Part shown: one piece after another, positions 36,512 to 47,286 of the stretch
How positions within the stretch are numbered: the first letter of the stretch is position 1
How the letters are laid out: each line of letters begins with the position of its first letter
DNA from: Castanea sativa
Taxonomy: Eukaryota > Streptophyta > Magnoliopsida > Fagales > Fagaceae
Direction: 5' to 3'
NCBI RefSeq assembly: GCF_040712315.1
Contig: NC_134020.1
Coordinates: 13,757,751 to 13,821,750, forward strand
DNA length: 64,000 nt
Notes under the pieces: model-generated
Seen by the model: the letters and a program-made list of their open reading frames with translations, nothing else
Database searches by the model: none
Told to the model about the DNA's origin: nothing
Program-made: the position numbers and the translations under genes

Positions 36512-37636
36512 TGTGACTGGCAGGGCTGATGCTCAGCCTCTACCACTTCAGATTTTGCAACTTCATCTCCAACAGCAACCCCACATTTTTTGTTGGGTAA
36601 ACCATTAGGGATCTCTGTACCATCAATGGATCTCTTTTTTGATTGTCCTTCCACGGGTATGGAAGATTCTACCTCAGTGCATAGCCTGTTGCCAACCCTT
36701 TTCCAAGTTGCTTGCTTCCGTACTTGCTTCTCTTCCCAAACTTTTTTGGTCGTATCTTCATTCTGCCCTGCCTTCCTTTGCTCCTGGTGCGGCGTTGGCT
36801 TCTGCATCCCTGCCACCTCAGCATCATTAACTCTTGTTGACTCCGTTACCCCATTAGTTGGCAAGGAGATTTTTTCCTTATCAGGACTATTGATTGCATT
36901 AATCCTACGTTTCTGTGCTAGCTGGTTGGTAGATGCCATATTGGGTTTAATTGTCCGTGCCAATAATGCCTCATTATTCTCCTTTATTTTTGCCAAAAAC
37001 GTCTCCTCCTATATTTCCTCCACCGAAATAGAAGGTGCAGTAATTGAGTTGGACTCATTGATGATTGGCGTGGATTTTAGCAACACTAACTCCTCAATAA
37101 TTGTGGGCATTGAAACCGTATCCAGCTAAGTGATTGAGGGCAGAATTGATGAGTGAATAACTTCAGAATTTTTAACTGAAGTAACGTCCATGTGCACCAC
37201 GTCAGCACTGCTGCCCTCCGCCGAGCTTGCTGTCTTCCTCCCTTCGTTCCCAGTCTCCGCCGTACCACTCCCTGTTGAGCGAGCAGAGTCTCGTTCATAA
37301 TACCCAGGCACATAGACTACTCCTTTCCCTGCTGCCCGATAAGGTGAGGCCCTAAGAGAAGGTCCAAATTGTTGGTCTGACACCGGTAACATACCCTTGC
37401 TCTGGATCCAACGTTCGCAGCTCTTGTCATCATGATTTAATCTGCCGCACCAGTAGCACAGATTCGGCAAACGTTCATACTTGAATGCAACCCATCTTTT
37501 TTCCCCACTTTCAAGTGTGACTACCCTCCCACGACATAATGGAACGAACTCGAATGAAGTTACCACCATCCTCATTCACCTCCCCGTAGACTTTTGAACC
37601 TCCCCCACTGTCTCACAAATACGTTCTGCCACCTTC
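36508..37636 (-). pseudogene. LINE ORF1, C-terminal part
   Basis: LCRGRVVTLESGEKRWVAF and a zinc knuckle CYWCGRLNHDDKSC near 37450 identify the end of a plant L1 ORF1 (DUF4283/zf-CCHC_4-type RNA-binding protein). The tail is Lys/Glu-rich and ends QPCQSQ. Stops at 37126 and near 37014. The N-terminal domain is missing because the copy is 5'-truncated. Confidence 0.8.
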
Positions 37637-37637
37637 T

Positions 37638-39215
37638 TATTATTCTCTTATCCCATTTTTGTTTTAATAGTTAATTAGGTAGATTAAAGAATAACAATTA
37701 AACCATATTGAGAAAAAACAAATATTCTTCATTTTAAAGAATAACTATTACTAAAAAATAGCTATTTATAAAAACACAACTAAACAATTGATGGTTATTT
37801 TTGTGTAATAGCTATTTTATTATAGTATTTATTAATGTATACCAAATCTGCTCTAAATATATATACATATAATTTTTCATGGTATTTATTGTGAAGAAGT
37901 TATCAGCTGAGGAAGACTAAAAGAAAGGAGTTGTTTTAAATTTGGGAAATAAATAATGAACTGAAGCAAATACAATGAGCTGGGTGATTTGCTTTCATAT
38001 GACAATATCTGTCAGAATTTAGAAATTAGACGTTAGAAAGGTTTTAAATGTGCAATATAATATTCGTTCATGTGACACCACTTACCATAAATCTATCCTT
38101 TCAGTTTCAGTTACAGTGAGTGCCCATCATCATCATCACCAGCCCCCCCATAAAAGATATTCGGAGTAATGCGCAATCAATTACCTACAACTTTCGTCAA
38201 CCTAATCCTTTTATGGAAAAATGATCTCCCCCACCCTGTCGAATCCCATTTTAATTTATCTGATCCATTTCTATAAAGTACGAGCCTAACTTGACCAAAA
38301 TACCCTTACTTATTTTCCTACCAAACAAACAACTCCCAAGTCACCAACTACCACAATGTCTATCCACCTTCATTAACCCAAAAAAAAAAAAAAAAACCTC
38401 TAATTTTACCAAAAATTCAATTTAAATAATATTTAATTTATTCATTTCAATTTTATAACTTTAACTTTTATTCAATGTAGTACTTTTAAGAGTTGTCTAT
38501 AGGTCAACTCAAATCAAGTTCAGGCTCTACCCAAACTCGACTTTATTTTAACAGGTGGCAGAACAGAGGGCGAGGGCATATCGCTGATTGATAATTTTAA
38601 CAGGTCAAATTAAGTTAGTTGTTCCACGATTGGATCAGTTTTGGTCAAAACCTGAGAGAGGTGGTGGTGATCGTGATTTTGACAGAATAAAGGTGAAGAT
38701 CAAATGAGATCTTGTCGGATCCAATGGAAGTCTCACCAAATCTAGCAAGATCTATCAATGGATTAGCTAAACCTCGCGTAGATCTAGTGGAAAAATCACC
38801 AAATTTGGCAAGATCTTGTGAAATCTAAATGAAATTTCACTGGTGTTTGGTTGGGTTTTCAATCGAGTTGGTTCGTTCGAGTGTTGGAGGAGAGAAACTG
38901 ATACTCAACTTGTCGGAATCAAATTCTAAAGCCACCCACCCACCCACTACCTACCACCATAGCCATTAAATTGGATCGTTTCCAATCGAGTCACTCAAGT
39001 GGGTCGGTTTGTCAGATTTCTTGGACAACCCTAGTTCTTTTTTCCACTTTAAATTAATCTTTGGTAGGAAAAAGTTTGGTTCCAAATTGATTTGGAACTA
39101 TATTACTCCAATTATGATGTGGTGATTGAAAAGACCATTAATTTGTAGTTTTACTTATATAAGTTGAAACTTTCTAAAAAGAAAAAAAATACATAACTTG
39201 TTTATATATATATAG
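37638..39215. other. Intergenic region
   Basis: No gene. Around 38500-39030 an old dispersed repeat with CACCAAATCT and GCAAGATCT words (compare 25579-25836). Ends in a TA tract used as target by the next LTR. Confidence 0.45.
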
Positions 39216-39933
39216 TGTGGGGGCCCAAGGACTGAGGATGAAGTTTAAGAATCGTAGTGTGGGGTGACAATGCCACGGGCCACAGGTCCGAGGAGGAGGG
39301 TTGCTTAGGGAGGTGTAGAGATGAATCAAAAGTACTCTAAGGCATACAAAGTGGGAACCAAAGGTCAAGGGGGGAAGTTTCTAGTTTGGGGTAGTCTGTG
39401 GCCTCTGCATTGAATACCCTGCATCTAGCCTCCTGACCGCATTAAATGGTGGACAATAACTTTGTCAGCTGCATTGATGAAGAAGTGATTTGAATAGTGC
39501 AAGTCACAGCTAAGCAGACTCCTTCCACCACCTTCTTCAAATGGAAAAGGGGACAGGTGTCGTAAGAGGAGGTTGGTTATGAAGTAATGGATGGCCAAGA
39601 TGTGGAGAAAGAGAGAGTATATAAGGAGAAGAAGTTTATCAAATAGTGGGGGGTTGGAAAAAAGAGAGAGAGCATGTAAAAAGATCATAGAGAGAATAGC
39701 ATGAACAATACTTTTATTTGAGGAACTTTGGCCTCCTCAGGCATACATATGTTAATGTATTGACTTATATATTTTATTAAACATGACCTTCCTCCTTTAT
39801 TCTGATCCTCGAGCTAAGCCCTCCCTTGTTGTTTGATTCCCTTTCTAACAAATATATTGATTTGGTCCTCAGTTGAACTCTACAAGCTCACTATTCTAAG
39901 TGGGCCTAAGGGACAAAATCTTTGGTCCTTACA
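39216..39933 (+). mobile_element. Solo LTR, Tat-type gypsy
   Basis: Starts TGTGGGGGCCCAAGG, ends GGTCCTTACA, with perfect duplications TATAG (39211-39215 and 39934-39938). Contains a version of the shared core (39395-39515) and TATATAAGG near 39618. Confidence 0.85.
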
Positions 39934-39938
39934 TATAG

Positions 39939-40845
39939 TATTAAAATCATTGCATAATATTAGGTTTAAAAAAGATAACTTCAAACTAATTTGAAACCAA
40001 GCTTTGTCCTTATCATTAAGTATTCCTAAAATAACATTGTTATGAAATTTGATCACAAGCAAAACAATTCTGTTTTATAATGAAACTTAACAACATATTA
40101 TATTAGGAGGGGCAAAAATACTGAATTGAATTTGAAAGAAATTTATTTGGTTGAAACGAAAATTAGGACTAAATTGAACTTTGGATTAATTAATAACTGT
40201 AATTTGTATTTTAGCACATAGAAATAGACAATGATACATTTTAAAAAAGAATGACTTATGATAATTAGGACTAAATTGTGTTTGGAGGAATCTTCTCTTA
40301 CCTATGATAATTTAAAAAGGTAATGACTATTTATAAAACTAAAATTATATTCGGATGGTGTCTGTGTCTTAAGGGTATACATTAACTCATTTATTTTTGA
40401 AAATTGAAAAAACTGTCAAAATCTTTTCAATTTTCAAATTTTTTTTTCAAAATTGATAAATTATTGTGTACCTTAAAGGCATATATTACCAAAATCCCTT
40501 GTAAAAAACACTACCCCCAAGACAACCTTCTCAGCCGAGCCGAGCCAAAAGAAAGAGCCAAAGACAAAAGAAAGATTTAAGAGGAAAAAAAGATAAAATA
40601 AAAGAAAAGTTTAGGCCGTGATTGACTAAGCATGTGGGCCCCAAATCCACTAAAGCGGACTTGAAGACCAAATTCAAAGCAGTTTAATAAGAATAAAATT
40701 AGAAGCCCGACACGAAATCAGAAAACGGAAAAAAAAAAAAAAAAGTCGTGGAAAAAAACAAATAAGGAGGCAAGACGTCCGTGATGGCCTAAGTATTCGA
40801 TCCCCACGCGCCTTCATCTCTCTCTCTCTCTCTACTTTGTCCCCC
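39939..40845. other. Intergenic region upstream of the host gene
   Basis: 40375-40500 is copy 2 of the small repeat seen at 23800-23955. A CT-rich tract at 40816-40833 just before the TATA box is a typical plant core-promoter Y patch. Confidence 0.5.
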
Positions 40846-40852
40846 TATATAA
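40846..40852 (+). promoter_or_regulatory. TATA box of the host gene
   Basis: TATATAA, 118 bp before the chosen ATG, following a (CT)n tract. Spacing fits a transcription start near 40880. Confidence 0.65.
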
Positions 40853-40969
40853 CAATCTTCTTTGCTTTAGCACATCTCACCACCACTTCCTCACATATTA
40901 TTATTATTCGTGTCTGCCCAATCCAATCTTTTTTTTTTTTTTTTTAATCTTCAATTCTACTTTCTCACA

Positions 40970-41527
40970 ATGTCCACCTTTGTTGAAGACCACAATAACA
41001 AGAAGCGGGTACGAGATGGCTCGGTCGAGTCGTCCGAGTTAGACTCACCCGAGGTGAAGCGACTCAGAGAAAACCTTCTTGATTTTCTCGACGACTCGGA
41101 TCCCAATCCCACGATTCAAGAGCTTGACTCGCTCATGAAGAGTTTCGAGGAAGAGATATCTTCTTCGCCGGTGCCGGTGGTTGACCTCACGTCAGATTCC
41201 AGCGAGTCTCAGCCGGATCTTGGGTACCTTTTAGAGGCTTCCGACGACGAGCTTGGCCTTCCACCTTCTTCGAGCGAGGAGGTTAAGAACGTGGTGGAGA
41301 CTGAGTTGATCCGAGTCTCGTCCGACTCGTCTGGAATCGGCGAGTTTTGGGGGTTTGAGGACCAGATCCCGAGTTTTGATTCGTTCGAGTTGGGAACTGG
41401 GGATGGTTATAACAATAGTAACGCGTACGTGGAGTTTAACGGGCTGTTCGAGTATTCCGATGTCTATTTCGATTTGTCAGATTTCTCGGATCCCACGTGG
41501 CGGCATGAAACATTGCCGGCACAGTAG
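40970..41527 (+). CDS. Intronless acidic plant protein of unknown function (host gene)
   Basis: A 185-residue protein from the ATG at 40970 (MSTFVEDHNNKKRVRDGS). I prefer this start to in-frame upstream codons because those would translate a poly-T 5' leader. It is very acidic and Ser-rich. The N-terminal third has a helical block, SPEVKRLRENLLDFLDDSD and LDSLMKSFEEEI, typical of a plant-specific family of small uncharacterised proteins as I recall it; the name is not known to me. The C-terminal third is rich in Asp, Phe and Tyr (GEFWGFEDQIPSF, YFDLSDFSDPTW), resembling an activation or interaction surface. GC and codon use differ sharply from the flanks, a TATA box and Y patch precede it, and the frame has no defect, so it is probably expressed. 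Nuclear location is inference. Confidence 0.8.
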   Translation: MSTFVEDHNNKKRVRDGSVESSELDSPEVKRLRENLLDFLDDSDPNPTIQELDSLMKSFEEEISSSPVPVVDLTSDSSESQPDLGYLLEASDDELGLPPSSSEEVKNVVETELIRVSSDSSGIGEFWGFEDQIPSFDSFELGTGDGYNNSNAYVEFNGLFEYSDVYFDLSDFSDPTWRHETLPAQ

Positions 41528-43095
41528 AACCAAAAAAAAAAAAAAAAAAAAAATTCAAAGCGAATCGTTTCAGTCCGACGGAATATTATACGATGGAGAA
41601 GTTGTAAATTTTTTTTTTTTTTAGATTTTTATTTTGTTTTTCCTTTTTATTTTTTGAATTTTTAAAAAGGAAGCTAAAGGAACATATGTAGGGTTAGGAG
41701 ATATGGTTCTAAAATGCGTTAATTTGTCAGGAACTGGTTCTCTCATTTCGTGAAATCATGATTCATGAACCACTTGGACGAATCTATTATTCTTGTTCAA
41801 CTGGGTCTGAGGTGTTCAGTACCTTAGATCTGTAATCAATTTTTTTCTTTTTTTTTTGATAAATGATCTATGATCAAATTGATTCCCCTCCCCCCCCAAA
41901 AATAAAGTGAATTGATAACTATATAGTATAATATGGGGAGGTTGATATTATTAAGTTCGAGAAAAAAACAAAGTTGCCAAAAAAAAAAGTTTGGATATTA
42001 CTTTAATCTGGTGGTACTTCATTCGAAAGAGGGTGTAAAAAAGTGTGATGTTTCAGAAGCTAAAGCCAATTTAACCATAATGACATAATTGCCATGATAT
42101 ATCGTGTATGTATCCATAACCTTTAGATAACTTTTCTGGGTCTAATAATTAGAATTATGGCATCTAATTACTGCAAAATGTAAAGCACAAATTAACATCC
42201 CTTGATGATTGGGCCCTAAGTTAACCCTCCAAGTTCAATAAGAAGCTAACCCTCCAAAATGTTATCTTAAAAGAAAAAAAAAAAGTATTGCATTTTTTTT
42301 CCCTCATCTCCTACACTAATGTTTTAGTGATAACTGTTTGTTTTACAAAACATATTGTGATTTATAACTGAAAACATGATTTACGTATTTTTAAAACTTG
42401 AAATGTGATTATAAATAACGTTTTCAGTTATAAATCATAGGGTAAAATACGTTTAAGATAAAGATAATAATTTTGATGCAGACATCAATTAAATGTCGGA
42501 AATGCCCCTTAAAAAATCCCATCAACAATACATTTATTATTTTATTTTATGAATGCCGTGGCACCGTCTGTCAGGCCACCACCATGAACGACAAATGAGG
42601 TCCCATGCCGACCAGATTGATTCATTCCCTTTGAGCAAGGCACAGATATGGGCTCCCTCTTGGTTTAAGCTGGCCCAACACATGTTGGTACACCTACTTT
42701 CCCATCTTCCTCCACTTTTGCGTCCTTACCTCATTGACGCTTTTCCTTTGTTCTCATAGCCACCACCAAGCTGTCAATCAATGAAGTGTTGCACTGGTCT
42801 ACCAGATAGATGATGATGTAGGAGACTCTTGCTCTAACTTGCATAGTCATCAAAATACCACTATAAACTCTCATTTTACAGGTTTTGTAGGCGGCCTTTC
42901 TTCTTTCTATTTTTGGGCAAATCATTGATGCAGAAGTACGAAAAGAAAATTGAGTAACACTTTAGGGATAATTTTATGTGCCTAAAAATAAAGGGTACGA
43001 TATTCACTGTAGGCATCTTGTCAATTCTTTTGTCATATTTAGTAGTTTTATTATTTTTTTACACATTTGATGGTTTTATCTTCACATTATGTAGT
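41528..43095. other. 3' flank of the host gene, no further gene
   Basis: Poly-A at 41532-41552 and poly-T at 41609-41622 follow the stop; AATAAAG at 41901 could be a polyadenylation signal. A 17-bp inverted repeat is at 42359-42436. Remainder AT-rich. Confidence 0.5.
42359..42436. repeat. Inverted repeat, 17-bp perfect arms
   Basis: GATTTATAACTGAAAAC at 42359-42375 and its exact complement at 42420-42436, loop 44 nt. May be the remnant of a small MITE. Confidence 0.8.
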
Positions 43096-43789
43096 TGTAA
43101 GTGCACAATTGCACCTGGACCCAAAGACAATTACGGGCTTAGGCCCAATGAGCCTTAAATAATAAGATTTGTAGAGTGTGGGCTTTAAACCTATGTTAGA
43201 AATGCTGGGATCTTGATAACAGACTTTTATAAGCAATCACAAGTAAATAAAGAACGATAATGACAAATGGGTCTCCTCGGACTCAAGCCGAGGACTATTT
43301 CTTTATTATTTCTCTTTCTTCCTTCAAAATTACAAGTTCTTAATTTCTTTCTTAGTTTTCCGATCCCCCTTTTCTTTGGCCTTTACCCCCCTTTTATACT
43401 TCATTCCCTGATACTTTTTGAACTGTGACTAGAAGTTTCCACCTCACTGTTCAGGGGTCACCTCTCCATTAATGCAGCCAGGGAGGTAGGTGCAGAGCCT
43501 TTAATGCGGAGGTGGCAGCCTTTATTCTTGATATTTTCTTTAATACTGGTGCATCTAGAAGATTCAGGATGTCCCCTTTTAACCACTGGTCTCTCCAGAG
43601 TTGTGCTTTGACCTTCATAATGAAACTTTGAATTCTCTAGAACTTTTTCGAGGAGAATCTCGTCCTCGGCTGTATCCTCAGACCCTCGGCGTATGGGCCG
43701 ACTCATAGAGTTTAACCCTGGAGCAGGTCGGCCCTCCATGTTACAGCCCAAAGGCCCATATGCCCATTTGGGCCCTTTTACTCCCCACA
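43096..43789 (-). repeat. 3' LTR of gypsy element 2
   Basis: Plus-strand start TGTAAGTGCAC and end CTCCCCACA, the complement of TGTGGGGAG...GTGCACTTACA. TATAAAA lies on the minus strand at 43392-43398. The shared LTR core is at 43441-43520 in reverse. Confidence 0.95.
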
Positions 43790-43803
43790 ATAGCCCCTCA
43801 AAA
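43790..43803 (-). promoter_or_regulatory. Polypurine tract region of element 2
   Basis: On the minus strand TTTTGAGGGGCTAT ends at the LTR, as in element 1. Confidence 0.5.
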
Positions 43804-43984
43804 CTCTATTTTTCATCATCCGAGGAGAAAAATAGGGTTTTGATCCAACGAACACCTCCTCCACACTTTCTGCAAATAACCACACGTGTGAAAACCGTTT
43901 CGCGTTCCGGAGGGTGACACTTGGCGGTTTTATTTTCAAAAACGCGCGCATTTATTACTGTAAGTTATACCTTGTCCCCCACGT

Positions 43985-44085
43985 TCAACGGTGAGATGAA
44001 CATCCAACGGTCCTTATCATTCCATGAAAATTTGGGCGGGACAAATATAATTTCGAGGCCGCTTCTCACACGTCGTGACGCTTCG
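43985..44085 (+). promoter_or_regulatory. Conserved block upstream of the antisense gene, element 2
   Basis: GGTGAGAT, CATCCAACGG, GGGCGGGA, TTCGAGGCCGC and CACACGTC occur in the same order as in element 1 (19085-19205, reverse). A GTAAGT donor at about 44191, before the start codon and also present in element 1, suggests a 5'-UTR intron. Confidence 0.4.
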
Positions 44086-44297
44086 GGAACCTGCGCCTTC
44101 ATTTATTTCTCTAGAGACTAATCCCATCAAAACATCAGCAATCACCTTTTGTCAACACAACTCCGTGGAAACTCGCACAACTTCAAGTCTGTAAGTTCTT
44201 ATTCCTTTTTTCTCTTAACCCTTTCTCCTCGGACCCTGTCCTTGGCTCTCCTTATAATCATTCCCCCTTTTAGAATTTAGCCTTTCGTTCACATTTG

Positions 44298-46855
44298 ATG
44301 GGAAAGTTCAAGTGTCTAGTTGATACCGCCGCTGGAATGGAAGGCTTCAGAGCCAAGTATCACATTCCCGGCGATGTAGGTTTAAAATATTGCCCGGCAG
44401 AAGCCGTGGCTGGCTCTAGAAAGGAGGGAGAGGTTATCATCCCAATGGTAGCCTTTGTAGAGGGTGGGATGACCCTCCCAATGAAGCCTGTAACTAGGGA
44501 GTACCTTCGCAACCACCGGTTGTGTCCCGATCAGTGCCTCCCAAACGTTTTTAGAGTTTTGGGTAGCATTGATGCTCTAAACGAGCAAATGGGTCTAAAC
44601 CTCACCTGGCACGATGTCGTCTTTCTGTACGAGTCCCATAAACTTACTAATTTAGGTTACTACATTAAATCTCGCTCCAGTGTCGTTAGGCTAATCTCCT
44701 GTCTGCCCAAATCCAACAAAGGCATGAAGGACGACTACCTGATCGTCTCTGGGAACTGGCACGACGGCCTCCACTGCCCAGTTGAGTGGGGAGATCCAGG
44801 TGCGACACCTTAGGATTAAACTCCCCACCGCATAACTTCCTCTAACATTCACAAAAATGCGTATTCACATGTATTCATATCTATTTAAGTTTATTATACA
44901 TTGTGTGAATCTGACCAGGTTCGTTTGCTTTGATGTCTTTCTTTGCAGATAAGCAACACGTGCGCCCACGCTTGAGCCACTGCAACGTCGCAGATCTAAA
45001 CCGGGTACTGCGCTCCGAGGTGTTTGTCAGCGAGGACCTACAACTCAGAGCTGCTTACCTGATTCTAGGGTACGACCCCGTATCCTCAGACTTCCAGGCA
45101 ATAGAGAACGCCATTATTGCAGGTGACCGGCGGCGTAGGAAGATCAACGTAGCCAGACCTCGCTTCCTGGACGATCGCGACCTCCCTGACAGCCCTGACA
45201 CCATACTCTATCTATAACCGATCGCTGCGGTCCCTCTAGCTACACACTCCCAGGCAACTATTGTCCCAGAGGAGCAAGTGTCTTCTTCAAACACGCTAGA
45301 CGAGGAGATAGAACAGTTCCAACTTGAAGACACCGAAAGACCTCGAGGGAACCAGTTCGTTGTACTTTCTGACGAGGAAGAGGAAGCCACTGAGGCCTCT
45401 GGGATTGCAGGGTTAGTCGTTGCCCAACCAGAGGACGAATTCGAGGAGGACATGGACAGGATGAAGGGTCTCCTAACCACGAGAGCTACGAAGGTTGCTG
45501 AGAGAAAGAGGGGGGGGGTCCCAAGTTCTTTCACCTTTTCCACCTCCCCCTCCTCCAGCTGAGCCAAAACTTCCAGCCGAGGATCCCAAAAAGAAAAGAA
45601 AGGGGGAGGTCGAGGAGACAGGCAGCAAGGAACCCAAGAAATCGCGACAACAACCGCCACCTGTTCAGCAGCAGAAGCTGGATAAAGGCAAAGGCAGGGT
45701 CCGCTCAGTTGAAAGCGGGGAGATCAGGAACGTGGCCGAAATGCGCCGACCACCGGCCACCTGGTCCCCTGATCTAAGACTGGACGGCGCACCTATCTCC
45801 TGCCAGTCCAGTATCAGGGCGGCTCAGCAAGGCCATGCCCACCACTTGGCCGAAGTGTTGGAGCGCCCTCTTCTGCTGCCCAAGGACATGGAAACCTTGG
45901 AAAAAATGAGCCAGCCACAACTATTCCTCTCTTTAAAAAGGGATTTAGTGCTGGTAAGTTTAACCCTTTTAGGAAGATTCCACTTTTAACAATATCAGAT
46001 TATTCATAAGTGTCTTGCTATATCTGACTTCCTCGTACTTTATTGCAGGCCATTCAGGAAGTCTTCGTAGCCGAGAAATTTATAGAAGACACTCGGAAGA
46101 AGGCCAGAACTGAGCTTGAAATCAGGCTGGAGACTGAGAAGTCCTTGGGCACAGCCCTTGCTGAAAATGAGAAGCTTTCCTCGGAGGTGGTTGAGCTAAA
46201 GAGAGAGAAAAATGGGGCCGAGGCGAACCTGAAGACCATGAAGACCCAGATAGAAGGGCAGCGCAAGCTTCTTCGTGAAAAAGATGACGAGCTCTCCCAA
46301 GTCCAAAGGGAGCGCTCGGATTTGGAGAAGGAACTTGCGCGAATGAAGGAGGAAGCCGGCGCATTCCATCGTTCTCTAGAAGCCGCCAAGCAGGCGAGTT
46401 ATGAGGAAGGGGTAGCGGTCACCGAGGAGCAACTGACAGAAGCCTTTGCGGCCTTGTGCCGGGAGTACTGTCAAAAGGTCTGGGGGGAAGCTCTGAATGT
46501 AGCAGGAGTTCCTCTATCCTCGGATCTGAGGAAGTCCGAGAATATACAACTTCCCCTGGAGATACAGGAGATTGAAGAGGCTCCTGCTGCTACTCCTACC
46601 CCTGAAACAACTCTTCCTGCTCTTCCTCCCATGGTCCCAAAGCTAATTCCAGATCCTACAGAACCTTCGGGTTCCAATAAAGAAAAGGAAGGAGACGGGG
46701 ATGCCGAGAAGGACCTGAGCCAAAATGTGGAGTCCAACGTCCCTCCAACAAAGGCAGCAGACAAAGGAAAGCAAGTGCTGTCTCCCTTTGAGCTGGAGTT
46801 GAGAAAGACCGAGGCCACCAGCACTTCTCAGCAAAACCCCCCTCCAAAAGCTTAG
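44298..46855 (+). pseudogene. Antisense three-exon gene of element 2 (nuclear-like coiled-coil protein)
   Basis: Exon 1 44298-44799, intron 44800-44948 (GT...AG), exon 2 44949-45953, intron 45954-46048 (GTAAGT...GCAG), exon 3 46049-46855. Joined in phase they give about 770 codons apart from a TAA at 45215 and a one-base excess in a G run near 45517. Exon 1: globular domain with GMEGFRAKYHIPGDVGLKYC, MTLPMKPVTREYLRNHRLC and NLTWHDVVFLYE. Exon 2: LRAAYLILGYDPVS, acidic stretch, PKKKRK at 45584-45601, LERPLLLPKDM. Exon 3: coiled coil of about 160 residues (EIRLETEKSLG to AAKQASYEEG), CREYCQKVWGEALNVAG, then a Pro/Glu-rich tail. It runs against pol and converges on it across the tandem array. 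Antisense ORFs are known in Tat-type elements; the role is unknown. Both breaks look recent. Confidence 0.78.
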
Positions 46856-47286
46856 GACCTAGCTTAGGACTTCTCTTTTTCCATATTTGAATTAAATATG
46901 TAATGTATATTTGAATGATTAATGAAGAAGAATTTCATTTAATTTTTCTTCGTGTTGTATCTGTTTTTACTTTATTCTTTTTGTACTTGTCGCAAAAGTT
47001 TCCCATTAGTACATAGATAAGAAAAAGAAGAGTCAGAGTAAACAAATCTAACTCCAAGGATTGCACAATCATAACCTCCACGCAGTCATGCGCATGTTTT
47101 AGTATTAAAAACTTAACAGCAGATGACATGGTTGAGATATTTTAAACCATGCCTTGGTTAAAAAAGAGAAGACCTCATATAACGATTAAACCCTTATAAT
47201 GTGTGGTATTGTTTTCAGTAGGATGTAAGATCCGAGGACCATTCCTTATGTAAATTTGCTTAACGCTTAAAGATATAGAACTTAAG
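46856..47286. other. Spacer after the antisense gene of element 2
   Basis: Holds AATTAAAT and AATGAAG-type polyadenylation words just after the stop, then degenerate members of the tandem repeat (ATCCGAGGACC near 47229). Confidence 0.5.

Larger units (their letters stand above)
32454..37637 (-). mobile_element. L1-type LINE, 5'-truncated and inactive
   Basis: Read on the minus strand it has the end of ORF1 with a CCHC zinc knuckle, then ORF2 with endonuclease, reverse transcriptase, a Cys/His region and a terminal RNase H, and finally a poly-A tail (poly-T at 32454-32474). Order and the RNase H tail are typical of plant L1 elements. ORF1 lacks its N-terminal part, so the copy was cut short at about 37637. 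Several stops and shifts break both frames. I could not identify the target duplication. Confidence 0.88.

Noticed and set aside
36590..37129. 179-codon plus-strand frame opposite LINE ORF1
   Set aside because: Shadow of the ORF1 coding strand, which has the zinc knuckle and family motifs.
40910..40969. Earlier in-frame start for the host gene
   Set aside because: It would translate a poly-T 5' leader into a run of Phe; the ATG at 40970 gives a normal start downstream of the TATA box.
42553..42759. 68-codon frame 1 kb after the host gene
   Set aside because: No family resemblance, no promoter, short.
45208..45660. 150-codon minus-strand frame rich in Ser
   Set aside because: Complement of the acidic exon 2 of the antisense gene in element 2; no independent support.
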